From Piezodorus guildinii (taxonomy: Eukaryota; Arthropoda; Insecta; Hemiptera; Pentatomidae), in contig CM041292.1 of the NCBI GenBank assembly GCA_023052935.1, positions 147,808,439 to 147,872,438 on the forward strand: 64,000 bases of DNA, given 5' to 3'. Shown here one piece after another: positions 12,416 to 23,646 of the stretch. The first letter of the stretch is position 1; every line of letters begins with the position of its first letter. A program made the translations under genes and the position numbers. Below the pieces are notes generated by a model. It worked only from the letters and a program-made list of their open reading frames with translations. It had not been told where the DNA came from and ran no database searches.

Positions 12416-13004
12416 CTCAGGAAGCGGCTTTGTTGGAAGTACATGGATGCCAGCTATTTCTTTTAGGTGGGACGAAGTCGGGAAAGGGTAGGCTAGGAGG
12501 GGATCTTTGTTGACTAGAATTATACTTCTGTTTGATATCAGCTTTGATAGAGGGGGCCTGCTTTCCCATCCGGTGTAGTTGAAATAACAATCCATCAGCA
12601 ACTGCATTCTTCCTAGGTTGTAGTAACTTGTTAGCGTAGCTGCGTAAGAAGCATAAAGTTGTATAATTTATCGCTCAAGCTCATCCTGTCTGTGAGCAGT
12701 GTCTTGTAATCCATCATGTAGGAATGACTGTTCGGTAGGCCGGATAGTTCGTTAACCCAGGCCGAATCAGCGAGCGGTACCACCTCGATCCCTACCGCGT
12801 TGAACTTGTGAATGAGAGCAGAATTCGCTTCCTGAAAAAAATACGATTCCATGATGACTGCGTCGAAAGATTCGTTGGAGTGAATTAAATTCTGTATGGC
12901 ATCTTCCTGTAGGACATGATCCAGAAGGTGGAAGATACGATCATATACAGTCTGTGAATGACGGGGAATGCTCATCTCCCCAAGTTTTATGAAGTCCAAA
13001 CTTC
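12416..13004 (-). CDS. UGT-1 exon 2: acceptor-binding half, one frame shift
   Basis: Acceptor TTTTTGGCAG, donor GAG|gtaaga. Encodes the second part of the substrate-binding half. FDAVIMESYF includes the catalytic Asp position, and LIHKFNAVGIEVV, FNYTGWESRP and RSIILVNKDP follow the insect UGT pattern. The length is 589, whereas the phases at both borders demand one more base. The reading frame breaks near 12633-12640 in a short T run on the coding strand, where one base appears missing; homology resumes at once in the next frame. In UGT-2 the same coding stretch is split in two by an intron after the NEFSG segment, while here it is continuous (NELSGLP). The homology is strong, so the function would be UDP-glycosyltransferase if the frame is restored biologically or technically. 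Confidence 0.8.
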
Positions 13005-14700
13005 CTGCCAAAAATATTGAAAAATCGTTTTTAGTAAATTTTCTTGAAATTTAATTCTAATCCTATGTTGTATGAAATGTATATGTTTTTAATAGTAGTA
13101 AGATCACTTTTGTCGATAGAGTTCAGATTCGGTTGCATACATTGATAAAAATACAGGCGTTCTGTCCTGATTTGTACTCGCACACCTTAAATTTAAGAAT
13201 TTTGTACTTTTTTAAATTTTATTTGAACTTTAATTTTCATTGAACTCCAAAAAATCTGAAAAGTCATATGTTCTTCATTTTTTGAAGAAATTGTTTTTTT
13301 GTTTTTTTTTTGAGATAAATAATATGGTTTTATAATCTTTAAAATATCAGACTGGCTTTTGAAAATGAAAATCAACTGCAGACCAGATCTCCAGTCGGAG
13401 AATGAGCTTAGAAAAAATCTCTGGGGTTAAAATTACTTCACATAAATTTTTCATTGGCTTTCAGTTTGTTCATGACACCTAAACTGTTGATACTATGTTA
13501 GAACTGGGGATCCCAATCAAGCTTATTATATTGGTAAAGATGGAATTAGCCGTAAAAATTCAGACATTTCAAGTGAATTCCTTTCTTACAAAGGGCTGAA
13601 ATAATGAGACGCATTGCCATTATTTTTTATTGAAATTAGCCCTAGAAAATGTTGTTAGAGCTTCTGGCATGCCAACAAGTTGAAATATATTCAATTTTAA
13701 CGTATTTATGGCCAATCATAGGAACGCAGTAATTTGGGCCTTTCCGGAACAATGGCAACTGGTGAAGAAGAAAAAATATAGTAGAACTGTATCAACATTA
13801 TGGGTATTATTAATCTTGTAAAGATGAATGACTTCGCATATAAACGAGTAGTTAGGCAATTCTAGAACGTGATCTGGAGGGTAACCAACGAGAATCAGAT
13901 GGGAGGACAGTGTGACCGAGGATGCCGATGGTCTATTAGGAATCAAAGAAAATTGGAAAGCGGCGGGAAAATTCTTAACAGCTTGGCTAACGCTGAGCGA
14001 GGAGGCCATGGCCCACATAGGGATATAGCATCATGTTTGTATGTATTCATCAGTCGAAAATTGTTCTCAACATATATGCAGGATTTTCGTTGGGGCAGAG
14101 GATAGGCAAGTAGGTTAAAATTGTGTGTTCAGAACCCAAGTGGGTTAAAAAAAGTATCATATTTAATATGTAACATTATACAATAGGTAAGCACAAACTT
14201 CATACCTATTTAGATCAAAACTCATTAACCGACTATAACTTAAAAACAGTTCCTGACCATTCATTTCATCCTAATATCTTTATTTACTCTCGTATCCGAA
14301 TTTTAGGTTTTTAACTTTTCACTTTTTTTTCAATATCTGTGTCGAAAAATAAAGCTGAGTGATCCGCGACCACTGAAACGCCCATAGACATGGGTATTAG
14401 AAACAGGTATGTATCACAGAATAAATAAAAGTAGAGGGATATCACAGCCAACGAGACTGGTGGTCGGGTACTTGTTTTATTCTTTATATATAAGCCCAGT
14501 ATGACGCGTAAAAAAACTGAAAAAATAAAAGTTTTTGAGGAAAAAGCCTTTTCAGTTCCCTTTATAACCTGATCCATGCATCAATAATGATTTCTAAATG
14601 GTTTTATGTCTCAAAAAACATTAATAGGTTTTAGGCTACATTGATTCAACATCATGGGTCTTTGAACAAAATGGTATTTTTTTAAAATACCGATACATAA
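13005..14700 (-). other. UGT-1 intron 1, exon-2-proximal part
   Basis: Unassigned. A somewhat GC-richer stretch at 13860-14110 has short open frames on both strands, but I recognise no domain. Confidence 0.35.
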
Positions 14701-15085
14701 AGCCAAGAAGCGCCGTTCAGTGGATAGAGCACGAGTCTACTGCTCCCGGTTCCTAGGTTCGAATTTCGGCTGTGGCGGAATATTATTCATTCCGTTATTT
14801 CGGCTGGGAGGTGACCCTAGGTTATGGATACCCTCTTGGGGCAACCCCAGTCTCTAGAAAGTGGGTACCCAAATGAATGGAAAAAATTTGAGAAAAAAGT
14901 GGCTGAGTGTCATCTCGGGCTAATCACCTCATTGTACGGCCGTTGGCCTGGAGACAGTATGATTCTTTTTATCTACATAGCCCAAGACCCTTGATAGGTT
15001 CTAGTGGTACAGGTTTTTCAAAGCCAAATATTGTGTGTACTTAAGCGTTCATCATCCACTGCCAGTCTACATTGGAACTTTTCTT
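14701..15085 (+). mobile_element. tRNA-derived SINE
   Basis: The head resembles a tRNA gene: box A-like GTTCAGTGGATAGAGCACGA and box B-like GGTTCGAATTTCGG about 30 bases later. About 300 bases of non-tRNA body follow. The acceptor stem is not convincing, so this is not a functional tRNA. UGT-1 intron 1. The 3' border is approximate. Confidence 0.7.
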
Positions 15086-15429
15086 TTTTACCTTAACAAA
15101 TTATCAAGGAAAGATTGGAGCAGATTTAATCAATGTATACATATAGTTTAAAAGTTTTCATCTTGCAAACAAACAGACAACTTCATAAACTCTAAATTTG
15201 ACTTTTTAACTTAACATTTTAAACCGTATAGTATATGTGAAGATTATTAAATAAATAAATATAAAATACTTTTCATTAAATAATTCAATTAAAACGTTTA
15301 TCGAAAATCGGAGACTGACAAATATTTTCTGAATGTTTACTTAAATAAAGAATAAGTGGGTTGGCTTTATTCACCTATGATTTATTCATACAAACTTTAA
15401 ATCACCCAACAACTGAATTAATGAAAACA

Positions 15430-15840
15430 AGTTTTATTCTGTGACATCCTTTCTCCTAAAAATAAAGAACAATGAATATAAAACGTCCAGTATTTCTGGC
15501 CACATTTATATATATGATTACATAGCCGGTTAATAACTATGAAATGTATAAAATTAAAATAAGTAAAAGTTATAAATAAAATTATAAAAACTTTATATTA
15601 GTATGATCAAGTCGAGACAGTTTACATGTGTGCGGAAGGCTGATCTTTTATGAGGTGGGTAAGTAACTGGTGCTTGAATGTGGTTAAGGATGGTAGTTCA
15701 CGAAGGGAGATGGGATGCGAGTTCCAGAGTATGTTAGCACGGATGATAAAAGGATATCTGGGAATATATAGGAAGGTTTTCTAGATCTCTAGAATTGGAA
15801 TAAGAAGATACCTATTAGGTAACTGAGTACAATATTGAAA
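15430..15840 (-). mobile_element. CR1/L2-like LINE ORF2 C-terminus and 3' UTR
   Basis: The minus strand reads ANILWNSHPISLRELPSL, then TTFKHQLLTHLI, the typical WNSLP-type ending of CR1/L2-group ORF2 proteins. Then comes a stop and AT-rich 3' UTR. 5'-truncated; UGT-1 intron 1. Confidence 0.6.
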
Positions 15841-16374
15841 CATTTTCTGTTTTAACTCGCTTACAGCCCGGCCAAATCAAATGAAAATGTTATCATGAAT
15901 TAGATTTCGAGTAATTGACTGAACATTCGTTTTGCACTCAAAGGCAAAAAGAGTTTGAAAGAGAAATTAGATGGATCATGAAGATTAGTGTATTGATCGT
16001 CAAGAAAAGGACTCCTGACCTTTCAACTAAGTAATTAGAATCTTGAACGATTTCGAAATCAACTAAAGTCAACGAGAATTACAGTTAGTGATACGTTCAA
16101 AGATTTTTTCCCCAACGATATTTTATTTTTTAATTTTCTAAGGGTTTCTAAATTTGTATGACATATTTTTAACCTAGTTTAAACCTCAAATGAAAATGAA
16201 CTCTGAGTATGATATTGATTCATTTTGAAACAAAATTTAATTGGAAAATGCAGCAAGTGACATGTAGTTTACTATTTAACAAATTAAGAACAACAGCAAG
16301 AATCAGGGATGGAGATATTGATTGAGTGTGTGGTCATCTAGAATACCACACTAATAAGATACGTCTATTTTATT

Positions 16375-16500
16375 GTGTGCAAACGTTTTGGCATTCATTT
16401 TTGGCATTTATCAGGTTGAACTCTAAAATTATCTCAAAAGTCTTTGAGATAGTTTAACTTTTGAGATAATTTCACTGAGTCGGCACACAATAAAGTAAGT
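16375..16500. mobile_element. Penelope/retrozyme-like motif region with inverted repeat
   Basis: TTATTGTGTGCAAACGTTTTGGC is followed by GGCATTTATCAGG, and the minus strand starts CCTGATAAATGCC, resembling a degenerate hammerhead-type core. An imperfect inverted repeat follows (TTATCTCAAAAG and CTTTTGAGATAA). Confidence 0.35.
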
Positions 16501-16799
16501 TTTAAAATAAATTAAAAAAAACAATAATGCATTTAGTTAAATAAATGATCTCTCTAAGGAGAACGCCGAAGCTATTTTCTCCTCAGCCTCAACTAATTTT
16601 ATGGTTAATGGTCAAGAGTAAAAAAGAGATGATGATTCTGCGATTCAAAATAAATTAACTGGCAAAAATGTGCAATTATGAAATTTGCCAACATACATTC
16701 AAGGATAGTTTTTAACTAATATACAGATATTTTAAAGTTCCAACATCTTTTTCTCACATCTAATTTCTTAAGCTACATTGTATAAGCTTTAAATTTAAA

Positions 16800-17206
16800 G
16801 GACTATTGGGATTTGATGTTTAAGATATCCTACTATATCTATACTATATCCATTCTAGGAAATTTTACAGGAAGCGCGAAAATCTCTTATTACTATATTA
16901 TTAAACCAGCTAATTTGGGTCTTTTTGCCTTAAAATTTAGAATTATTTTTTTACTATAATAATAACATCATATTAAAGTTATGAAATGAATTTTTTTAGA
17001 ATGATTTGGAACGAAAATAAATGTGTAATTAGTAATTTTAGAAAATGACCGCATTTCTAAATCGCGTTTTTAAGGACTTGAGAATTCATTAGATAACATA
17101 AAATAGAATATTTAGATAAAACTAAATGATGAGAATACAAATATGTAAAAAAATCAATTTCGTAAAAAATGTCCTTTAGTACCTTTTGGAAATCAACGTC
17201 TCAATT
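16800..17206. mobile_element. TIR element F (MITE, about 400 bp)
   Basis: The right terminus reads CCTTTAGTACCTTTTGGAA then ATCAACGTCTCAATT. Read from this end on the minus strand, the body matches the MITEs at 52361-52681 and 50231-50560 (GGACATTTTTTACGAAATTG next to the terminus, GCGCTTCCTGTAAAATTTCC near the other end). The left terminus is degraded. UGT-1 intron 1, about 300 bases before exon 1. Confidence 0.75.
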
Positions 17207-17515
17207 ATTAACGGCTCTTCCATTAAAGAATAAATAAGAAAATTGTGAGATCATGCTGAAATTTTCATTGGGATAACTTAAAGAATTACCTATCCTATTA
17301 AATACTAAAATCAGTTACATAATTGTAGTGATTCCAGCGAAAATAAGCAATATAAATTGTCTGATATCCTTATTTTTTGAAGCAATACAATATCACTATA
17401 GCATCCTATAATAATAACTCTTAATTTTTTTTTCATATAACTCAAACATTCTTTTTACATTTGAAAAAAATACAAACATATATATCAATGTTAAATAAAA
17501 GGTAACTTACGTTAC

Positions 17516-17757
17516 CTTGGAATACCTAGTACTTGTGGACCGTAGTTAGTGACCATCAACTCCAAATGTTTAGATCCTTTCGAATTCCAGCTTATAGGTG
17601 TGACATAGAGAACATCATGACCACGGGCTGCTAATCGTTCCATAAGAGGACCGAAGAGATGGTGATGGCTCTTTCCAGGAAACGGAAAGAAGCCGAGAAT
17701 GGATGCACCACTTGCAGAAAGCGGCAAGACCTGTAGGAGTATCGCCTGCAGCATCAT
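17516..17757 (-). CDS. UGT-1 exon 1: signal peptide and start of acceptor domain
   Basis: Encodes the UGT N-terminus. A hydrophobic signal peptide is followed by FFPFPGKSHHHLFGP, which holds the His cluster where UGTs place their catalytic base, and then ERLAARGHDVLYVTP. In-frame ATGs lie at 17757 and 17754. The frame is open upstream for only a few codons, and a possible 5' UTR acceptor (TTTCAG) sits just before. The first usable donor is after CCAAG (17516|gtaacg), giving phase 2. A better-looking donor gtaagt follows five bases later, but using it puts an in-frame TAA in the exon. Exon 2 requires phase 1, so either an indel or a nonsense change is present near the exon end. UGT family membership is clear; the 3' border is not. 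Confidence 0.75.
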
Positions 17758-17844
17758 TCTCACTGAAACACGCGCCTAAGACAGTAAGAATTTTGTGTCA
17801 AGATCGACTGGTTACAGTACCATGCAACAACAAAACCAACTAAC

Positions 17845-17885
<41 letters not shown>

Positions 17886-18191
17886 ATATATAATTTGTTT
17901 TCATTTACTTCAAATTCTTGAATTGAGACGTTGAGTTCCAAACGCTCCTATATCCACTTTAGACAATTTTACAGGAAACGAAAAAATCTGTCATTAATTT
18001 ATTACAGGACCAATTAACTTGATTAGTGTTTTATAAAAATCTAAAGTTGATTTTTTCCTGAAATAACAGCTGATTTTTCCAAATTATTGCACTTTCTCAT
18101 CACTTTATAACAATATAATATGGATATAGTACTTGTTGGAATGAAGCGTGGATATAGTACTTTTCGGAAATAATTAAAAGGGATACATGAT

Positions 18192-18460
18192 AGAAGTTGG
18201 TTCAGGGTGCAGTCAATATAACACACAATTAAGCGTAAACTTAATTTATTGGTGCCGACGTTTCGGCCTAAATTATAGGCCTTCTTGAGGGTGATTGTGT
18301 GAGCTGAGAAGGCGTCACCAACAAGAAGGCCTAACAAAATGAATGAACTAATGAATGAACCAATGAAGAAGGCCTATAATTTAGGCCGAAACGTCGGCAC
18401 CAATAAATTAAGTTTACGCTTAATTGTGTGTTATATTGACTGCACCCTGAACCAACTTCT
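18192..18460. mobile_element. foldback element with perfect 94-bp inverted repeat
   Basis: 18192-18285 and 18367-18460 are exact reverse complements (94 of 94 by eye) with an 81-base spacer. The arms contain GGCCGAAACGTCGGCACC, next to AAGAAGGCCTATAATTTAGG, similar in layout to hammerhead motifs in Penelope-like elements and retrozymes. It is inserted in TIR element A; element B (50.8 kb) lacks it. Confidence 0.8.
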
Positions 18461-19693
18461 CTCATATATACACACAGTCAACCATTGTCACTTCATAAAA
18501 GGGATATAGTTTCTTTTGGAAGTATATAACGCGGGATAAGAGTCATCATAACCTTCCTCATAACTAATGTCTTTATTATGTTAATTACTAAGTCGTGTGT
18601 TTTCCTTATTCACACTCTGAGAAATATCATTCCTTGATGGTTAACTAGATTTTAACGTCTATTCTTCATAAAAAATCGAATATTCAAAGGACCTTCTATT
18701 TAATTTTGGCACTATAATAAGAAAGTATGTAATTATGAAATCTGTTTTTAACTTTTACCTATTCTTTTTGTGAATTTAACACATGTATTTAAATATTAAC
18801 TGCGTGTAAAGAATATTTGACTATCAAGACTGGTAAATAAATAACTTTTCTTTTGGTCATTTACCTTTAAAAAAAAAAAAATAATTCCGGTGACTTAAGT
18901 TTAGGGTTGGTTTTTCTTCTCATATTTAGCTAGGTCAGGGAATTCTATTCCTAACCATTTGCTGGAAAAAATACCATTAATCTGTTTTCTGAAAATTTGT
19001 ATATCAAATTTATGTAGCTGCAAGAAGAAATACTATGAAACACCTTAATTTAATTGAGAATCTACAAGAAACGATGAGACGCAATTAAGTTGCTTCAAAC
19101 AACCTAAAAACTGATAATTAGGTTAAAACCATTGATAAAAATAATAGCAGTGTTTTTCAAGACTTGTTAAATGAACCAATAAAAATGCATAAGATGAAGA
19201 AAATAATAAACTAATGGTGATATAAAACGGGGTTAGGTGCTTCTGCTGACTATAGGAAATATAGCGCCTTTTGAGAGGAAATGAAAGGAAAGGTTATCAG
19301 TTTACAGATGGTATCGTACGATTTGGAAGGGAATGTTTTAAGTGCTTTTTGGAATGAAATGAATCCTGGATTTAGTACCTTTTGGAATGAAATGCAATTT
19401 TCAAATTCGTTTTTAGAGGATTCTATGTTTTCAAGAATAATTTTTTTTTTTTTTTTTTTTATTTTATTTTATTTATTTTTTTTTTTTTTATTTTATTTTT
19501 TTTTTTTTTTTTATTTTATTTTATTTTATTATTTTTTTTTATTATTTTTTTTTTTTAACTTAATATTTTTATTTGCACCTGTATATGTTACAATCAGCAA
19601 ATGAGTTATATATGATAAACATAGCATGGGTTGGCATGAGGGAGATAGTACCCAGTGGTGCATCCTCCTGACATTCAAAAACAAACTATTTTT

Positions 19694-22397
19694 TCAGGCT
19701 AGGAGGTCCCTCATCCAACTCCTTTTCAGCCTACGCCGAGTTATGTATGGTATGTCAGTTGTAGCCATATTTTGTACAAGTTTGTTTCTATGTCCATTTA
19801 GTTTGTCGTGAAATCGTTTGTAAGTCAGTCGAATGTGGTTTATTGTAGTTGGAATACGTAAGTCAGTGTGTAGGGTATCGTTTGATACATATGGTGGTGA
19901 GTTCATTGCTAGTCTTAAAAATTGTGATTGAAAGGTTTGTATTTTTCGTATGTGTGTCTTTTTAGCGGGTCCGTATATTTGGCAAGCGTAAGTCCATATT
20001 GGTTTTAATAAATAAGTGTAAACATTTAGTTTCTGTCTGGTGGATAATTTAGAAACGTCTATGTAATATTGAATATAATAGTCTAAGTCGAAAGTTTAGC
20101 GTTTTACGTTTTGTCTTGACGTGTGGGCCCCATGTCAATCTTTTGTCAAATATTAGTCCTAAGTACGTTACTGTATTTGTTTGCGGTAAAGGGTGATTGT
20201 CTATGTAAACTGAAGGGCAGATTCCGCGTCTAGGTGTAAATGTAATATGTAGTGACTTCTCATGGTTAATTTTTAACTTCCATTTCTTACACCAGTTTTG
20301 TACGTTGTCCAAATGGTGTTGTAATATCATACTGGTTTGTATAGGGTCTGTGCTTCTCGTAATAATTGCAGTGTCGTCGGCGTATGTCGCAGTTAAGATG
20401 TTTTGGTCTGTTGGTAAGTCATATGTGTATATTAAGTAGAGAAGAGGGGCCAGGATAGAACCTTGGGGTACACCTGCAGAGATTGGTTTTATTGATGAGG
20501 TCTCAGAACCCTGTCGGACAGAGAAGAAACGGTCATCGAGAAAAGATTGTAAAACTAAGTAATATGTGCTTGGAAGTATAGGTTTTAGTTTAAAAAGAAG
20601 ACCCTGGTGCCATACTCTATCAAAAGCCTGAGTAACATCCAAAAAAGCCCCAGATGCGTACTGTTTTAGTTCTAGTGCAGTAGTAATGTAGTCGGTAACT
20701 CTGTGTAGCTGTTGTGTTGTGGAATGAAAAGAGCGAAATCCGAATTGGTGATCTGGTAATATGTCGTGGTCTGTCAGTATGTTAATAATCCGTTCGTACA
20801 GCAGTTTTTCAAATATTTTCGAACATACCGGAAGAAGGCTAATAGGTCTATAAGAGGCAGGTCTATGTTTGTCTTTGTTAGGTTTATGTACCATTGAAAT
20901 TGAAGAATATTTCCATTGAATAGGGAATTTAGTTGTCCTAAGTATAGCATTGTACAGTGTTGTAAGGAAGACTAAAGCTTTTCTGGGGATTTTTTGTAGT
21001 ATCTCAGCAGTGATAAGGTCATAACCAGGAGTCTTCTTTTTTGGCATTTTCATAATCTGTCTTGATACTTCAGAAGGAGTAAAGGTTTTTGGCGGAAAGG
21101 ACATAGGAAGAGGTGAGTCTAAGACTTTCTGCACATAATTTTCGTGTTGTATGTCTGTTAAGTCTGTGTGAGTTTTAAAAACAGTTAAAAGATAGTCAGC
21201 AAAAATTACAGATTTCTCTTTGTCCGACACAGCCCAAGAACCATCATCTTTTCTCAATGGGACGGATACTTCGCGATGTTTTAGGAGGCGCTTGGTATGT
21301 CGCCAAAGACTGCTGTCGTCCGTTGTCAAGTTTTCCAGATATTTGTCAAAGTTGGTTTGTTTAAATTTTCGTATTTCTCGCTTCAGTTCATTATTAAGTT
21401 TGTTGAAGGTTCGTCTGTCTGAAGGAAGTCTGTTAGTTTGCCATTGTTTTCGTGATCGTCTCTTGGCTCTTATTAGGTCCCTGATGTATTGAGGGTAGGA
21501 CGGTAAACTTACTCCTTGCCTTCTTTTTATTTCTTGTGAGGACCAGGCAGCTTCTTGGATGGTTGAGGTGAAAAGTTCAACCGCTTCTTCTAAATCCTTT
21601 TCGGTTTTTAATGCTTTAGGCACGGTAAGCTGGTCATTAATACATTCATTAAAGATGTCCCAATTCATGACGCCGTAAGTGAGTGATGGTCTCCTTTCTG
21701 CAAAGAATTTTTCTACCCCCAACATCAGGGTTACCGGTAAATGGTCCGAGCCAAGATCTGTTTCGGTAATAATGGTAATTGGTAGAGTTGTCAAATCTTT
21801 GGCTATAAATATGTCAAGTACGTCAGGTTTTTTGTACTGAGAATTTGGTAAGTAAGTTGGTTTGTCGGGGGCAAATACATTTAATGACAACTGGGTAACA
21901 GCAGACTTGAGTCTCCTGCCTCTTGGTGTGCATAAACGTGAACCCCAGTGTTGATGTTTCGCATTGAAGTCGCCTCCAGCAAGGAATGTTCTACCAAATG
22001 ATTGAAAGAGTTCTACGAACATTTGCTCTGTTAAAATATATTTAGGGGGACAGTAGATAGAAGCAATTGTTATGTTTCTGTGGTTGGTTTGTAGCTGTAT
22101 TCCTGTTATTTGTATTTGAGCCGTCGAGTTTACGTGTATTGGATAATGTTTAAGGTTAGATTTAATTAGTATGGCTGTCCCTCCGTGGGCAGTATTGTCT
22201 GGATGGTCTGTTCTGTACAAAGTATAATTTGGTATGTAAAGTTTGTTACGTGAAGTTAGATGTGTTTCCGTCAGAAGTACAATGTCAATACGTTTTTGTT
22301 GCATATAAATTTCCAGTTCAGTTTTATGTCGAAGTATTCCGTTTGTGTTCCAAAGAAGGATTGACAGGGAGCCAACAGTCAGAGAACTAATGTCCAT
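19694..22397 (-). CDS. TE1 ORF2, endonuclease and reverse transcriptase, one frame shift
   Basis: The AP-type endonuclease comes first (SILLWNTNG, LLTETHLT, GGDFNAKHQHWGS, GSDHLPVTL; about residues 10-225). The reverse transcriptase follows: YRPISLLPVCSKIFEKL, HQFGFRS, FLDVTQAFDRVWHQGLL, AGVPQGSILAPLLY, and the catalytic YADD at about residue 672. The first frame ends at 20049 after LHRRF. One base appears missing there, and the next frame continues with KLSTRQKLNVYTYLLKP to a stop at 19694. The C-terminal region downstream of RT is thus shifted; the catalytic domains are whole. Confidence 0.88.
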
Positions 22398-23646
22398 AAG
22401 TAGCAGTTAGGGCTTGTGTTAGTTGTGATATTTGATTCATTAGGGTCAAAAGGGGCTGGATGAGGGCACTTAAATTATTTAATAAATTTGATTGTTGGGA
22501 AGGTAAAGACCCAGCTGGTTGCACCAGCTGACTACTATCTTCCCTCATACCTGATCTTGGATATGGCTGAGGCTGATGAGTCTCTAAGTTCGGTCTAGGA
22601 CAGTTCGGGCGCTCCATTCTTGGAAGTAAAGTGAAAGGTTCCGAAGGCTGCTGTTGATAAGGGCTGTTTGGTAGAGGTGGGTACTGCTCTAAGTCTGGTG
22701 GAGGTTCGACAGTCACCGGCGGAGGACGGTACTTCTGGGTTCGCTTTGCTCTCAGGTTCTTGAGGGCCTGGCATCCCCGGTAATTGGCTGGGTGTGCCCC
22801 TTCACAGTTGGCACATTTGGCAGGAGTATTTCTAGTTTTGAGGCATGCCGATGTTTCGTGGGCCTCTCCGCATCGTACACAACGTGGCTGGTGGTAGCAG
22901 TAAGATTTGGTGTGGGCAAAGCCCTGGCACCGAAAGCATTGTGGAATTTCTCTCTTTTTTCGGACCTCTTCAATTTTTATTTTGGTGTAATAAATATAAT
23001 TTAAGTCGAATATTTTTTCATTATAAGTATTTTTTGTTATATCAACAAAAAACATATTTAGTGGCAATTTAGTTCGGGCTGATATGGAATTGGTAACGTT
23101 GGAAACGTCATACCCCAATGTTTTTAATTCCTCTTTGATAATCGATTCTGGAGTAGATGCATGGAGACCCTTAATAACCACTCTCGGGTTCTTATCTTCT
23201 GACAACTGATAAGTGTGAAAATCGGCGTTCACTTTTTTTAAACTGCGTACGGCCGATCTGTATGATTCCGGCGAGGCTGGGTAAAGTATCACATGCCTAA
23301 CTGTTGATTTAATATTAAATTGATTCTGGCCTAATTCTTTCTTTAAAAATGAAATTAAGGCTTCTATATTTTGAATTCCATTTAAAAATATAGGAGGCGG
23401 TTTTACTTTTTTACTGTCTGTTTCATTTGGTTGGTTGTAGGCTTCTGTATTATTAATTTTTAAAAGTGGGTCATACCTGTTTGTAGTTTCAATGTTGTTA
23501 ATTTTTTTGGTGGTTTTTCTTAGCTCTCCTGAAGAACAAGGCCGTTTTCTTCCCGTCACCACTTCCCATTCGTTGTTCTCCTCAGTAGAGGCAGAAGGAC
23601 CTGCCTCTTGTAGCAGTTCCATACTTCTGTCCTCTTCGGGCATCAT
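22387..23646 (-). CDS. TE1 ORF1, gag-like nucleic-acid-binding protein
   Basis: 419 residues. A Pre-C2HC-type region lies at about residues 150-225 (RVVIKGLHASTPESIIKEEL). Three CCHC/CCHC-like knuckles follow at about 237-250 (CFRCQGFAHTKSYC), 256-268 (CVRCGEAHETSAC) and 278-292 (CANCEGAHPANYRGC), then a proline-rich C-terminus. In Jockey-clade elements this protein coats the element RNA and forms the RNP used for target-primed reverse transcription. Its last codons overlap the ORF2 start (ATGGACATTAG), so ORF2 is probably translated by reinitiation or coupling. The frame is intact. Confidence 0.9.
   Translation of the reverse strand: MMPEEDRSMELLQEAGPSASTEENNEWEVVTGRKRPCSSGELRKTTKKINNIETTNRYDPLLKINNTEAYNQPNETDSKKVKPPPIFLNGIQNIEALISFLKKELGQNQFNIKSTVRHVILYPASPESYRSAVRSLKKVNADFHTYQLSEDKNPRVVIKGLHASTPESIIKEELKTLGYDVSNVTNSISARTKLPLNMFFVDITKNTYNEKIFDLNYIYYTKIKIEEVRKKREIPQCFRCQGFAHTKSYCYHQPRCVRCGEAHETSACLKTRNTPAKCANCEGAHPANYRGCQALKNLRAKRTQKYRPPPVTVEPPPDLEQYPPLPNSPYQQQPSEPFTLLPRMERPNCPRPNLETHQPQPYPRSGMREDSSQLVQPAGSLPSQQSNLLNNLSALIQPLLTLMNQISQLTQALTATYGH

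Larger units (their letters stand above)
2108..17757 (-). other. UGT-1 gene model, five coding exons, frame-disrupted
   Basis: Minus-strand UGT gene with exons at 17516-17757, 12416-13004, 7412-7635, 5260-5478 and 2108-2384. Introns are phase 0 after exon 2, phase 1 after exon 3 and phase 2 after exon 4, the same as in UGT-2 at 53.5-61.9 kb. The order is complete: signal peptide and catalytic His (exon 1), acceptor-binding half with catalytic Asp (exon 2), UDP-sugar domain (exons 3-4), transmembrane anchor (exon 5). Exons 2, 3 and 4 each carry one frame shift, and the exon 1/exon 2 phases disagree. The alternatives are an active gene with consensus errors or a young pseudogene. Well-conserved protein sequence and intact splice sites favour recent or technical disruption. 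Confidence 0.75.

Noticed and set aside
13716..14018. 100-codon minus-strand open frame
   Set aside because: No recognisable domain, signal or homology to neighbours; likely chance in intron 1.
14701..14775. Possible tRNA gene
   Set aside because: Box A and B are visible but there is no convincing cloverleaf or acceptor stem, and a SINE body follows.
19281..19604. Plus-strand open frame with long Phe runs
   Set aside because: Phe codons come from the complement of the TE1 poly-A tail.
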